Source: Iris pallida
Taxonomy: Eukaryota > Streptophyta > Magnoliopsida > Asparagales > Iridaceae
DNA length: 64,000 bases
Direction: 5' to 3'
NCBI GenBank assembly: GCA_029216955.1
Contig: JANAVB010015600.1
Span: forward strand, 36,444,497-36,508,496
A model generated the notes under the pieces. That model ran no database searches, had not been told where the DNA came from, and saw only the letters and a list, made by a program, of their open reading frames with translations. The translations under genes and the position numbers were made by a program. Below are positions 24,791 to 36,404 of this stretch, piece by piece (within the stretch, counting starts at the first letter, position 1; every line of letters begins with the position of its first letter).

Positions 24791-26218
24791 TTTCATTTGA
24801 ATCACAAATCTGATGATTCCTAAATTGACAATTGAAACACATAATAAACACTACAATATTTTTTTACACATTCCACGAATGAACATCTAAGAACTCCATC
24901 AAATTAACTAAACTTTCAACTTAATATAAAACAACTAATAACTTATCACAAAAGTTAAATCTTTATAAAATGTCATCAAAAGTATATAAAGTAAAAAATT
25001 ACAAATAATATAGGAAATCTAGACTACACTTTAAAATTTAGTATGTTTACAAAATCTAGTTCTTCGGAAGATGATCACAAGCAGTAATGGAGAGTTGCAT
25101 CTGTTAATTGCATCAACTATGAAGTCCGATGTTGTCAATTGCCTCAACTGTAAAGTCAAAAATAGATGTCATCTTCTAAGGCTCTCTAGTCAAGTAGGCA
25201 CCAGTATATTATACAAGCTACAATAAGCATCTCATCTTCAAAGCCCAAATACTCTTTAATACACGTCAGAAGTAGGTCATGCTTTCCCTGCATGAGAAGA
25301 CAATTTAGATAAACTTTGGCCATGTATAAACTGATAAAGTAGAAACTTGTATTATTTTTGATCTGAAAGCTGCAAAGAAAAAGTCGATTGAGACCATTAA
25401 CGCACTTGCACAGATATATTATGGAGTTTATAGCTAACAAAATGAAACAGAAAATACCTCATTTTGAGTTCTTTTGTTTAACTACAAAGATCTCACATTA
25501 GATAAACAACTTGTCTAACAGGCCAACTCGTAAACAAATCTAAATAAGTAAACCTACAACATAAGGCAGAATCTTTAGGAAATGGGCAAGACCAAAAACT
25601 CAAGCAATGGTTTTAGTACAATAGCAAGATTTTCATTGGAGATGGATGTGTTTATAGTATTTTGTTTCAATACATGGGTTTAATTTAAATTTGGTAGTTT
25701 CTACTCCAAGCTGAGGCACAAGAAATGAATGATTATTTTAATCACGTAATTAATCAATACCACTCCCAAGGTACTAATATCGACAATGAAATTTGTTTAC
25801 ATACACATACACACATGAAGCAAAATCATTTGTCAAATAAGGGGCATGAAAGCCATCCATTCACATAAACCACCCCACATCTTCATAAGCCACCCAATAT
25901 GCACCAACCAAGCAAATGAAATATGGATACCACAAATGTGGCACTACAAAAACCTCATCATTGCCCAACCATAAGCAACCCATATGAAATTATTGAAACA
26001 AAAAACTACAAAACTCGAAAACTGGTATTAAATCTAAGGCTCAAATAAAACAAAACAAAAATGCAAACAAACTGATGATAAGGCTCAAACAGAATAACTG
26101 ATGAGCGTGATACCTGTTCATCTATTGAGCATCAGTTTCCTAATTTGTAGATTGACTAAATAACTCGGTGCAATTTAAAACCACAAATAATTTGCAAAGA
26201 GATCAGACGCCATGTTAC
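24791..26218. other. CACTA-1 interior without recognised gene
   Basis: AT-rich DNA, some of it perhaps intron or 3' flank of the OS-9 fragment. An 84-aa minus-strand frame at 25186-25440 (VYLNCLLMQGKHDLLLTCIKEY) looks exon-like but I cannot assign it. Confidence 0.4.
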
Positions 26219-27057
26219 CTTTGAGAGGCATCTTTGGACCGAGGATCTTTTAGCAAAGAATCATCAGAATGGTTCTGTTTGAAAGCAGCTGTTGCCTCAG
26301 AATCGAACATTCCCAGATAAAATTCTTGAAGAGCCTACAACAGAACATGTTAACTTCAGCTATTTTCTGTGAAGTTTATGTTGTTCGAAGGCAGTACTAG
26401 AAGCAGGAGGTTGAAGCTCAAAGTGTCCGCAAATAAAATGATGTATATTACATATTTCAAAGATCCTAAGCACCTCACCCCCACCCAGCCAAGGTAAATT
26501 GGGGGGAATAGGTAAACCTACTGTTTTGCTCTCTAAATTTTCCAAGACTAGGAAAGAGTCGAAAAGAAGGGGTAAGATGACAAAATAGCAACATGTTTAA
26601 AAATGAGATCCATAGATAGCTTGAATAAAGGGCTCTTTTCGTATCATTGGCTCACATTGTGGGTCGAGAAGAATTTCTCAAAGAATACAGGCTTGCTATA
26701 CAACACTTACTTTATATTCTTCTAAATGGAGTTGGTACAAGTATTTTAGGTAGCATAGTTCATAAGACCACCAACCTTCATGCTGCATAAGACAGAATAA
26801 TGTCAGAATTTAGACAAGTGCATATCCTACAATCCTGTTAACTATATCCTCACTCGGTATAAACATTTATCTTTTAACACATCAAGTAGCTCATCTGGAA
26901 TCTTCAACTTAATCCTGTTATTGGCTTCGACAATAATAACGCTCGAGTTTTGTTGAGTAATTGGTTTCACAAGTTTGGTTTCCGCAACTATAGGCAAGAA
27001 GCACATGTAGTTCTTTCCATCTTTATTGGACATCATTAATGACTGCTGACCTTCATC
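26219..27057 (-). pseudogene. OS9: OS-9 homologue fragment, three exons, captured
   Basis: OS-9 is an ER lectin that binds trimmed glycans on misfolded proteins and hands them to the HRD1 degradation complex. Three minus-strand exons are visible with splice borders: 27057-26854 (KDGKNYMCFLPIV; RIKLKIPDELLDVLKDKC), 26782-26711 (HEGWWSYELCYLKYLYQLHLEE) and 26334-26219 (LQEFYLGMFDSEATAAFKQN; KDPRSKDASQ). Exon phases match and all three are open. GWWSYE-C and QLHLE belong to the MRH lectin region. The rest of the gene, including the N-terminal signal peptide and C-terminus, is missing. Assignment is from remembered family motifs. Confidence 0.75.
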
Positions 27058-27381
27058 CTGCACAAAAAAAAAATCATCTTATCATTAGTTAAGTTGCTGC
27101 CAATTACTTTTGTTCAAACCACTCAGTAAATTAATTAAACTATAAAACTGGGAAGTTACCAATAACTTTCTTCCCACACATTATTCCAAGGATTATAATT
27201 GTGCTCCCTAATCAATAGTAAATACTCATAAGCACTAATTATAGATATAACTTAAACTATAAAACATAATCTACAAAACATAATCATGCTACACCAAATT
27301 AAAATGACTGTCACGTGTATAATGTACGGACAACTAACATGTGGTAATAAGAAAATGTAAGTGTTTATAGTCTTCAAACCA

Positions 27382-28653
27382 TGCCTTTTTCAACGCGAGA
27401 AAAGCTTTCTTCCTTAGTGAAGCATCTGGGGCCCCAATCATAGTTCTTTGAATACCTGAAATGTTTATTTGACTATGAGCAAGTAGACATCTATGGCTAG
27501 ATTCTTACCAAAATGGAAACATAAGGAAACTGCACCTTGAGAACAGCAAAAATACTTGGCATTAATGATGAGAAGTCTATAGGAACTTCATCATATTCCA
27601 CAGGATTAGTTCCATCAGTCATGCTTAGTATAAGGTCAATGCTGTGAGATTTTACTACCCATGGATAATCAACTGATGGAAGTATATATTTCAGTGACCC
27701 TAAAGCTTTCCACCTTCCATGGCGATCATCTCGAATTTTATTTAGAGTGGCCATGACATGCTCCCCTGCAGCTTTCGCAACTTCCTCCGAGATGTGGCCC
27801 CATATCACTAAGAAAACATGCAGCAACAAAAAAACTTACAATATTATAGACTTACCAATAGCAAAGAAATTTGGTATAATGATTATGACCAGATGAAATC
27901 TGGACCCATTAATAAGAACCAACCTGCAAGAGAGGCCCCATCCATAGAAAAGGAAAAGCAAGACATAAAGTCATCACCATCCACTACACTTTGGAAAATA
28001 TGTATCAAAGTATCAGAGAAGAGAAGATAACAGGTAGGCAGAAAAAAAAACAAAGAAGAAGAAGAAAGAACAGAAAGTAACAGAAGCTAAATATGTGGAG
28101 GGATGTGGATAATAATAATAATAATAGTTACCTTCAGGTTGCTCGCCAGCAATTGTACCGAAGTCGAATAAAGTTACAAGATCATAGTACGTGAACCCAC
28201 AAAAAGGGAGGAACTCTGAAAGTTGCAGGATAAGTGAGCTGCAGCTTGAAACCATATGCGATTCTGTATTTTTGGATATAAGGGCCTGAAAGTAAGAAGT
28301 TGAATTGCAAGCAAAATAAGCAATTGTAAGGAATCAAAAGAAAAGCAGATCAATGGAGGAGTAAAGTATGAAGTACTCAACAATCTTATGTAGGACATAT
28401 AAACCAAGTATAGCAGGAAGCTCATTTTTCCGTCTTCCTTCCTGTTGCAGGATAGTGGCATAAATTCATAAATATTAGCGCATGAGAACAACAGGAAAGA
28501 AAAATAAAGTATGAGCCACTTAAGATAATAGATACAGACCAACTTCAGGCAAATTTCTTTGATAGAAGTTCCAATACTAATTACTACACCAAAAAAATTG
28601 TTGAAAGAATCTATATCTTCCTCATCGGACTCTGAATAAACAGCAGCTATCGC
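27382..28653 (-). pseudogene. ALF4: ALF4 (glomulin-like) fragment, five exons, captured
   Basis: ALF4 is needed for lateral-root initiation; like animal glomulin it binds RBX1 and restrains SCF ubiquitin ligases. Minus-strand exons are: 28653-28540 (VYSESDEEDIDSFNN; TSIKEICLKL), 28441 to about 28370 (LPAILGLYVLHKIV), 28285-28132 (SLILQLSEFLPFCGFTYYDL), 27807-27536 (VIWGHISEEVAKAA; GRWKALGSLKYIL; HSIDLILSMTDG) and 27455 to about 27382 (APDASLRKKAFLALKK). The 28132/27807 junction restores a Val codon perfectly. The 27536/27455 junction does not keep frame, consistent with a lost base, so the copy is decaying. Both ends of the gene are missing. Possible further exon near 28860 (MSDRSYQLERS). Confidence 0.72.
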
Positions 28654-29280
28654 CTAGAATGAATGTGCTGATAATCACTTTATGTTAGTCAGTATATAAA
28701 AGCTACACTGCACTTGTTAGTTATTCTTCCTCGCGAAGAAGAAATCTGAAAAGATTCTACATGCTAAATATGTCAAAAGGGGGGGAATACATAATACATC
28801 AAAAAAATGCTTATCTATATTAATCAGCAATGGATAGAAGGAACCTTCTTGTCTGCTCCTTTCAAGTTGGTATGAACGATCTGACATCCCTACAACCATC
28901 TACAAGTCGATACATAACTTATGTTAAGATATCACAACACATTTTGAATTCAGTAACAATCTCAAGTCATAAAAGGAACAAAAGCCTAACTACTTCTACC
29001 CCTTTTTAGATGTAAAAAATTGCTCCAAAGTTTAGCCAACTATACCCGTGTTGTACTGTTTAGCATGCGGTTAACCTGGTAGTATGTAAATCCATTGCTA
29101 AGAATTACACCTCATAGTGGAGGATAGAATGTTATCAAATCAGCTACCTACAAACCATGTAGAATATTAATTATATAATAACATAATCATAATAGTCTAA
29201 ACAAATTTTGATAAATACTGAGCATATAAATCAATTGACATGTAGCTAAAATGAATAAGACATCTTTGTTCATGATGTTG
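28654..29280. other. CACTA-1 interior, possible extra ALF4 exon
   Basis: AT-rich intron-like DNA. A short minus-strand stretch near 28850-28895 (VVGMSDRSYQLERSRQE) could be another ALF4 exon but is too short to assign firmly. Nothing else is recognised. Confidence 0.35.
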
Positions 29281-29289
29281 CTAAAATTG

Positions 29290-29735
29290 GTTTCGACTTC
29301 GATGGTGGGTACCCATACAATAACTAATTTGCAGTGCAGTAATGCAGGAGCAGTAGCTGCACTAAGTTGATGTCTGCAGAAATTTGCAGATTGGTTCCAC
29401 AGTGTGGTAAGGAGTTCAGCAGAGGGAATTTGTCCAGGAATTCTGTAGGCATCCTAGATGCAGCAGACAACAAGGGAGAGACCTACAGGCAAATGGGGGT
29501 GTGTGTGTGTGCAGCCTGCAGAAGAGTGCATGTGCTGCAGCAACCTAGGCTAGCAGTCCTATCTGCTGTGCAGTACCTAGCAGGGGATGTTATGCAGCAA
29601 TTGTGCGATATATCCTGCAAGTCGGACACTGCAGAGGGGTTGCTGCTTGTGCAGCAGTTCAGAGGGGGATATATCTGCAGGGAACTGTCTGCAGGCGGTT
29701 CAAACTGCAGTGCAGTTAGTAATTAGATGCAGGGT
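29290..29735. repeat. CTGCAG-rich insert of unknown origin
   Basis: A block with unusually many CTGCAG and GCAG motifs and a plus-strand 119-aa frame (29367-29726), opposite to the captured genes. Composition differs from the AT-rich surroundings. I do not recognise the frame, and its codons largely follow the CTGCAG repeat. It separates the ALF4 and SEC5 fragments. Confidence 0.4.
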
Positions 29736-29785
29736 AGTTGTACCATGTGTGTGCCAATAGGCAGGGTATTGGTAATGGTACATAC

Positions 29786-30045
29786 AAGGTTATGAAAAGT
29801 GCTAGTCGGGCGGGCACTCACCGCCTAGCGCCTAACCCGTCTAGACGGTCACCAAGGCGGCCGCCTAGATTTAGGCGGTTCAAAAACAAATAAAAATCCA
29901 AAAAACCTAGTGAAAAATTGCAAAAAAAAATCCATAAAACCCCCCAAAACATGCATAGTTGGACGTCGGAGGGTCTAGGCGGGCACCTAGGCGCGGCCGC
30001 CTATACCGCCTTTAAAAAGGTGTCCCCATCCCTAATGTTCAATTC
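29786..30045. repeat. GC-rich CTAGGCGG repeat element, possible MITE
   Basis: The block contains CGCCTAGCGCC, AAGGCGGCCGCCTAG and CTAGGCGGGCACCTAGGCG, forming direct and inverted copies of CTAGGCGG around an A-rich centre. It resembles dispersed plant repeats with this motif. No target duplication is clear. Confidence 0.45.
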
Positions 30046-30331
30046 CTGGCTACACCACTGTTCTAACGGGTAGGAACTGAGCATTAATGATTTGCTTCAG
30101 TGTCATCATCCAAACCCTCTTGATAATATATGATGAATGGACAAAAATGAAGCACATCAAAACTTTCTGATGGAGATGAAACTTGACTACTATTAGTATA
30201 ATTGTGAAATATACATCACATATGACTAATATAAGTCTAATTGACCTGGATATTTTGGCTGCAGAGGATTAAGATCGGTATACATAAAGAGCAAATCATC
30301 ATATAAGTTTATTGAGTGAGTATTTACATAC

Positions 30332-31140
30332 ATGAGAGGGAAGAACAATCGACTTAGTTTTTCTGTATTCCCTAACAGCTAAATCATATTCTCCTTTACT
30401 GATGCTCCCATGAATTGTACTGGGCAGATTGAATAATGTACGAAACCTCTGAAGCATACCTTGGACTGATCTGATCTTCTCATCTTGTACCTGTGTATAT
30501 TTTTTAGATGAAAGAGAGAATAGAATTAATCAATACTCAAGCAATGATGACAAATTCCCATCAGCTTTCTAAATAAATATACACATACATACCAGTCTCT
30601 CAAACATAGGCTGAAATGCATGGTTTGCTAATTTACTAATTTTTTGTGTGGCACCATGCAAATGAGCAGTTCCTGCACCTTCGGGATCCTCCTCTATCTG
30701 CCTCAGTTTTGACTCAATATCTGCAAAGAAGATGAAGTTCATCACAGAGGCTAAAAAAAGCATCAGTGGATCTGAGAAAAGACTGAATGCAAAAACCTTA
30801 GGGAAAATAAAAACTCAGACAAAACTGGAGTAGAAGTCTATATATAACTTTATGACCATCAACCATGTCACTATCTAAAAGTAAATTTTCATAGGTAGCT
30901 GTGAAATATTCTTTTCAGGTCGACTTTTTACCATACAATCAATGGTAGTTTTGCAAGAGACGAAGCAATCAAAATTCTCTTTCACTAACTGTTTCTTTTG
31001 GTGAATCCTCCCTTTAAGATCAGTTTTCAATGTAAGGGCACATGATTCTAAATCGGCAGCACCCATCTCTTGGTGCACGTGGGAGAGAAAAACCTTGGAA
31101 TCAAAATTTGGGGAAGAGTAGGAAGAGTATATCACTTTTT
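30332..31140 (-). pseudogene. SEC5: SEC5 (exocyst subunit) fragment, three exons, captured
   Basis: SEC5 is a subunit of the exocyst, which tethers secretory vesicles to the plasma membrane. Minus-strand exons with GT-AG borders are: 31140-30937 (KVFLSHVHQEMGAADLES; LKTDLKGR; KQLVKENFDCFVSCKTTID), 30720-30593 (IESKLRQIEEDPEGAGTAHL; ANHAFQPMFERL) and 30490-30332 (EKIRSVQGMLQRFRTLFNLP; ISKGEYDLAVREYRKTKSIV). All three are open, and phases match: the first junction gives a single changed residue (Tyr for Asp). This corresponds to the N-terminal coiled part of the protein; the beginning and the larger C-terminal part are absent. Confidence 0.85.
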
Positions 31141-33719
31141 CTGCAAATATTTGAATACAAATCTACGTCGGTAACAAAAGCACCGAAAACTGGCAGCAAG
31201 TCCTTAATGTACTGAATTATTTCACAACTATCAAATGACCATGAGAACAATAACATAAACTAAAATTTTCTTTCATTACTGTTGCAAGAGAGTCAAAAGG
31301 TTATAAACTGGCATGAACTTTATCTATTAGTCTTCCTAATATTATTTTAGCTCACCAGATCTACTTTACGAATGAAGAGGAGACCCTTAAAATAAAATAG
31401 AGATCAATTTTCAGCATAGATAACATGCTAGATGAAGGTCAAAGCAAAGTAGCAAATGAAATAGTATAATGAGCAATATTTTTGTTTTCTACTTATGTAA
31501 AGAATGGAGTAAAATTTAATTTCTCCTCATTAGCAAGTAATACCTTTCCTGTTCAGTTCTTAAAAAAATCCCACTCTACAGAAACTTTGAAGTTTCCTGG
31601 CCGCATGATATCAAACTTCAAAATAAGATTGTAACGTATCAGCCAAGTTATTTCTAGGTTTCTATGATGCAACCACTCTCCATTTTCTTGGCCAAAAAAT
31701 ATGGGGCTTGATCGTAAAGGCATATGTGATGTTGGCAAATGTTTTAAGAACTGTCAATTTTTATGATAGCTTTTTCAACTTAGAATCGTACTCTATAACC
31801 GACCCCTCCTTTAAAAGGTCCATTGCTCAGCCTACAAAAAGACCTCATCCGAGCAATGTGATAACAATTATCTGAAACGTCCACTGATTATGAAATAGAT
31901 CAAAGAGGTGACTACTTGTCTAAGCTTGCAACATGGTTTGTCGTACATGACAATTGATGTATGTTGATACATTAGGATCTATGTTGTTAGTATCTTCAAT
32001 ACACGACGTATCTTAAGATACGCTTACTACCATTTCGTTAAATATCGGTTGATACAATATGATATGTATAGGATGATAGGTGGTATCAATTTTTTTTTAC
32101 TTGAGTCAAGTAACGTATACTTAAGAATATGGATTTTGGTACTAGATAGACCTGTTAAGACCAAAAAAAATTAAAACAAGTAAAATTGCACAAAACGGCA
32201 CCATAGATTAAATATTTAAAGTCCAAGGTTTCCTGGCAAGATGCAAGATGCCAAATACCCCAGCTTGTTCTTAGCCCAAAGATGGCATCAAGCTAAAAAA
32301 AGGTCAAAGTAGCAGGGGTTTCCCATGTATAATCACACATACACAACTCATCACAACAAATGTGAAACAATTGCGATTTAATTGTCATACTTCACTTCCT
32401 ATCTTTATGTCAAATTCTTCTCATTGGGATCAAATAGTTGCAAAAATTTAATTCAAAAGCAAAATTTTGCATCTAAAATGAAATATTACATGCCAAAATT
32501 TTGACCTCTTATTAATTGTTAATCAATATCAGACAATAATTCCAATTTCAATAAGAATCATAGGCTTAATTACATGAAACTAATAAAAATTGCTAAAAAG
32601 ACATTTGTTAAAAATTGCTAAAAACATCAGCTTAGGAGGAAGGCAAAGCACACAATGCATATCACATTGCAGACCCCTATAATAACACACAAGTAGAACA
32701 TAAAGGTATAAAGGGATCCAAAGCAATATCATGGTAATAGAAAATTTTAGACTTTTTAAACCTGTAATGATAACAACCCTTATAGTTGATAGGGATCGTA
32801 AGTGACTTCCAATATAAAAACATAACAAAATTTTAGGTATTGTCTGAAATGATACATTTCATCTGTTCAGATCAGAATTTTTATAAATAACATTCCAGGA
32901 CAATATAAATTAATTCAAGACAATGACTCAATTCCATATAAACAAAGCAAACAGATATAAAGCTATAATCGATCAGCGGAGCAATGATCCAACTGCTAGT
33001 TCCCTTGCTTCAGAGAACAATCCAAAATAAAAAAAAAAGGCAAGAAAGTTGTAACATTCCTAATTTTTCAGCGTAAGACATTACAGGGGGTGACATGATA
33101 TAATCAAGTCAATGTGACAAGTAGGAAGTTTCAAGCTTTGTATCAAGTTGCTATGGATTAAATGGGATGCAGTTATCAACGTTGAAGTTGGGTTAGCATG
33201 TACTGCTCCTAAACTATTTTTTGAAATACTTCTAAAAGTTCAATATCACCCAAATCAAGTATTCCAAAATCAATTTTATTAATGTCCTCAAAAAATACTT
33301 AAATTTATGCATATATTATAAACCCTAAATAAGTTCAAACCAAAAAAAAATACCAAGATGGTTGAGATTAAGGTACCTTTTGATTGCTCGAGTCAAAGCC
33401 TCAACCACTTCAAGCAAACCCTAAACTACACAAACAACCCTAATCAGTATGTAAGAGACCAATTTCAGATTAGGGAGGGTGAGGGAGGGCGTAGGGGAGA
33501 GGGAGAAAGGAGGGTGGGGGCAGACTGAACTAGGTTAAAATCCATCAATAGAGAGATTGGAAGAGATCTATGGCAGGGATAGGGATGAGATCGATGTCGT
33601 GTGTTGGTGGGGAGAAGCAAAGGGCACACCGCCACCAGGGGAAGAGCAAGAGAGGGGGGCGCAAATGAGACTGGAATGAGAGGGAATCAGATGCTTAGGG
33701 AACGCTTTTGTGTTTGGTC
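31141..33719. other. CACTA-1 interior upstream of the SEC5 fragment
   Basis: AT-rich, intron-like DNA with no recognised exon. A 61-aa minus-strand frame (31553-31738) and an 82-aa one (32580-32828) are not credible. A purine-rich block at about 33470-33680 might be the 5' flank of a captured gene. I see nothing else to name. Confidence 0.35.
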
Positions 33720-33930
33720 ACGTGACTAGCACATGTGATCAAACATAAATAGAAACATTTTCTAACTGTTCCAAAATATAAAATAATTACTTAAATTTTG
33801 CAAAAATTAATTTTAGGAACATTTTACCAATTTGTAACGGTTAAAAAGTGTTTCAGCTTCTAGGAACACTTACATAGCGTTCCAAAGCCAAAAGTGACAA
33901 GTGTTTCAAAATTGCTCTTTTGGTGTAGTG
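33720..33930. repeat. CACTA-1 right terminal and subterminal repeats
   Basis: Copies of GGAACA and GTTCC flank the terminus TTTTGGTGTAGTG, mirroring the left end. Confidence 0.75.
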
Positions 33931-34292
33931 GCCCCTCCCCCACCCTTGGGCAGAGCGCCCAACCCTCGTTCTGCGTACAGCATTGGGCTGCGAGCCCCCA
34001 CCTACCCACCCCACCGCTTCGTGCTGTGGGCCACCCCCCCGGTTGGTTGGCGTGCGGATTTTCGAATTTTCAATTCTTTGAAAATTCGGATCTTCGTTCC
34101 CTCCCCCGGGTTTAGCACCCGCTAACCTATGTTTTTAGAAATTTCAATTTTTTGAAATTTTGAAACCTTACATGCCCCACTTATGCTTAGTTTCTACATT
34201 GTCCAGCAGGTTCCGTTTTGTGTGTTCGGTCCTGCTTACGTCTGTACTGCTCTTTTCGAGCTTCCTCTTATTTTTAATATAATGTCTGTTAG

Positions 34293-34294
<2 letters not shown>
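33931..34294. repeat. GC-rich segment, right part
   Basis: Continues the segment interrupted by CACTA-1 at a GCC duplication. It is GC-rich at first (CCCCACCTACCCACCCC) and then ordinary, ending TAATATAATGTCTGTTAGA just before a (TA)n tract. That tail is suggestive of the 3' end of a non-LTR retrotransposon or a retroposed transcript, but I find no RT. Frames of 73 and 74 aa here are overlapping artefacts. Confidence 0.5.

Positions 34295-34384
<90 letters not shown>
34295..34384. repeat. (TA)n microsatellite
   Basis: About 90 bases of uninterrupted TA, right edge of the GC-rich insertion and left edge of the palindromic MITE. Confidence 0.9.
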
Positions 34385-34387
<3 letters not shown>

Positions 34388-34710
34388 AGCGGATCAAAAG
34401 CCCTCCTTAAAAAACCCCCTAAAAAAACCCCTCACTATAATTCGTAATATTAATGTTAATATTAATGTTAATATTAATGTTAATGTTAATATTAATTTTT
34501 TATATTTTTTTATATTAATGTTAATGTTAATGTTAATATTAATTTTAATGTTAATGTTAATGTTAATATTAATTTTAATGTTAAGTTTAATGTTAATTTT
34601 AGTATCTAATGTTAATATTAACATTAATATTAACATTAACATTAATATTACGAATTAGAGTGAGGGGGGTTTTTAGGGGGTTTTCTAAGGGGGGTTTTTG
34701 ATCCGCTTCC
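34385..34710. mobile_element. Palindromic MITE with long imperfect inverted repeats
   Basis: The left end GGGAGCGGATCAAAA and the right end TTTTTGATCCGCTTCC are inverted copies, and the match continues for roughly 65 bases through C-rich and G-rich runs to TTCGTAATATTA / TAATATTACGAATT. The core is a tandem array of TTAATGTTAATATTAATG. It is 326 bp, sits in a (TA)n tract (so a TA duplication cannot be measured), and has no coding capacity. The low-complexity 82-aa frame is an artefact. Confidence 0.75.
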
Positions 34711-34981
<271 letters not shown>

Positions 34982-34984
34982 TAT

Positions 34985-35099
34985 AGGAAGAATGGTGGTG
35001 TGAAAAATATGGGCTGTTGTTAGACTCCAGAATTCTGGAATCAAACAGCCCCAAATCAATTTCTACTCAAAACTATATTACACAAGTATTTACATATAT
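34985..35099 (-). repeat. 5' LTR of the gypsy element, piece 2
   Basis: Matches 15016-15134 of the intact LTR (GAAGAATGGTGGTGTGAAAA onward) and ends at the AAA target duplication of CACTA-2. Confidence 0.9.
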
Positions 35100-35102
35100 A
35101 AA

Positions 35103-35330
35103 CACTACAAGAAAAATGACGATTCTTGACGGTTTATAAGTTGACGGTCGTTAAAAACCGTCAAAAATGGACTATCTTGACAGATTTAGCCTTACGTCAA
35201 GAAATACCTTATTTTATGTTAATTTAGCAATCTTACAGCATAATTGTTGACGGTTTTAGAGGATCCGTCAAGAAACATGCTTTTATTTAGTGACGGTTCG
35301 GTAATAACCGTCAACTAATATATGCCTAAA
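35103..35330. repeat. CACTA-2 left terminal and subterminal repeats
   Basis: Terminus CACTACAAG followed by repeated TTGACGG and CCGTCAA (about eight copies in 220 bases). Confidence 0.8.
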
Positions 35331-35475
35331 AAAATTGGCGCAATTTTTTTAGCTGCCATTTTTATATTTTTTTTGAAATGAAAATCTATATTGACGTTAG
35401 TCATTCCATCCGGTTTTATTTATTTTTCGATTCTTTCCTCTCCTTTCCATTCTCCATCTCTCTCATCCACCAGCC

Positions 35476-35715
35476 GATGGAGAAGGAGAGGTCAAATCTA
35501 CATCTTCCTTCTCCTCTTCCTCATCTATATCTCCATTCTCCTATTCTTCCTCCTCCTTTCTTCTCCTATAGACCCAAAACCCTAATTCCCAAATCCACCA
35601 AATCTCATCCCCAAGCCCTAACCCTAACCCTACCTTCCCACTCCCAGTTCCTTATCTCCTTCTCCACCTCCCCCTCCTTCTTCAACTGGTTCTTCTTCGC
35701 CATCCTGGGCACCGT
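35476..35715 (+). pseudogene. Captured exon, part 1: transit-peptide-like protein of unknown identity
   Basis: From the ATG at 35476 (MEKERSNLHLPSPLPHLYLH) the frame is Ser/Pro/Leu-rich with few acidic residues, like a plastid transit peptide, and then runs into a hydrophobic stretch (FNWFFFAILGTV). It is cut by the solo LTR at 35716 and resumes at 38815. A pyrimidine-rich leader precedes it. I do not recognise the family. Confidence 0.4.
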
Positions 35716-36404
35716 TGTAACGCCCCAGAACCAGAGTACTGGAGAGCGGGGGCGTACATAGCTAGCTACGTATATTGAAGTGCAACCCACCTTGCTATAC
35801 GGTCACGGCTGTCTAGATACATGAGGGTTTAACTACAAGCCATCAGTCTCCTATGGTCATAAACAAGCCTATTATCTCAATCTCAAGCAAGTAATAATAA
35901 TTACAAGATATCAGAGCCCCAAATATACAATAGTAAGGCGTCCCATATATTACATATTTGGATGATCATGAAGCTAGTCGTACAAAATGGCAAGACTAGC
36001 AAGAGTTTTAGTTATACATGATCAACCCTAGGATTTGTCAATCATGCTACAGCCCGTAGGCAGACAGTAAATAAAGGTACAATCGAGGTAACACGTGCTC
36101 GTCGGCTAAACGCCTCAAAAGAATATTTTTATAATAGAGTGAGAGAACAAAAGAAACCCACTCGTTGCCAGGGTTACGCCTGGTGGTCACCATCTGGCTG
36201 GAAGGTAGGTAGATCCTCTGGAGCTACTCCAAAATCTGGCCATATAAAACCAGCTGGGTCAGACCCCAGAAAGAGCAAGTGCCACAAAGGAGGCTTCACT
36301 TAGGAACTAAAACCAGCACATCATAAATGAATATTAAAGATAATTATAAAGATACTGATAATAACAGGGGCAACAATAATGGATTGAGTACGAGAAAACC
36401 ATTC

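Larger units (their letters stand above)
24433..33930 (-). mobile_element. CACTA-1: Pack-type CACTA transposon carrying pieces of three host genes
   Basis: The element starts CACTACACCAAAA and ends TTTTGGTGTAGTG, giving a 13-bp inverted terminal repeat, and is flanked by GCC on both sides (24430-24432, 33931-33933), the 3-bp duplication expected of CACTA elements. Both ends are dense in GTTCCTAAA/TTTAGGAAC subterminal repeats. I see no transposase domain in its 9498 bp. Instead the interior has, on one strand, exons with introns from SEC5, ALF4 and OS-9 homologues. It must be moved in trans. Strand is given as that of the captured genes. Confidence 0.85.

Noticed and set aside
35612..35634. 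Telomere-type CCCTAA repeat
   Set aside because: Only about three units within a C/T-rich coding leader; too short and imperfect.
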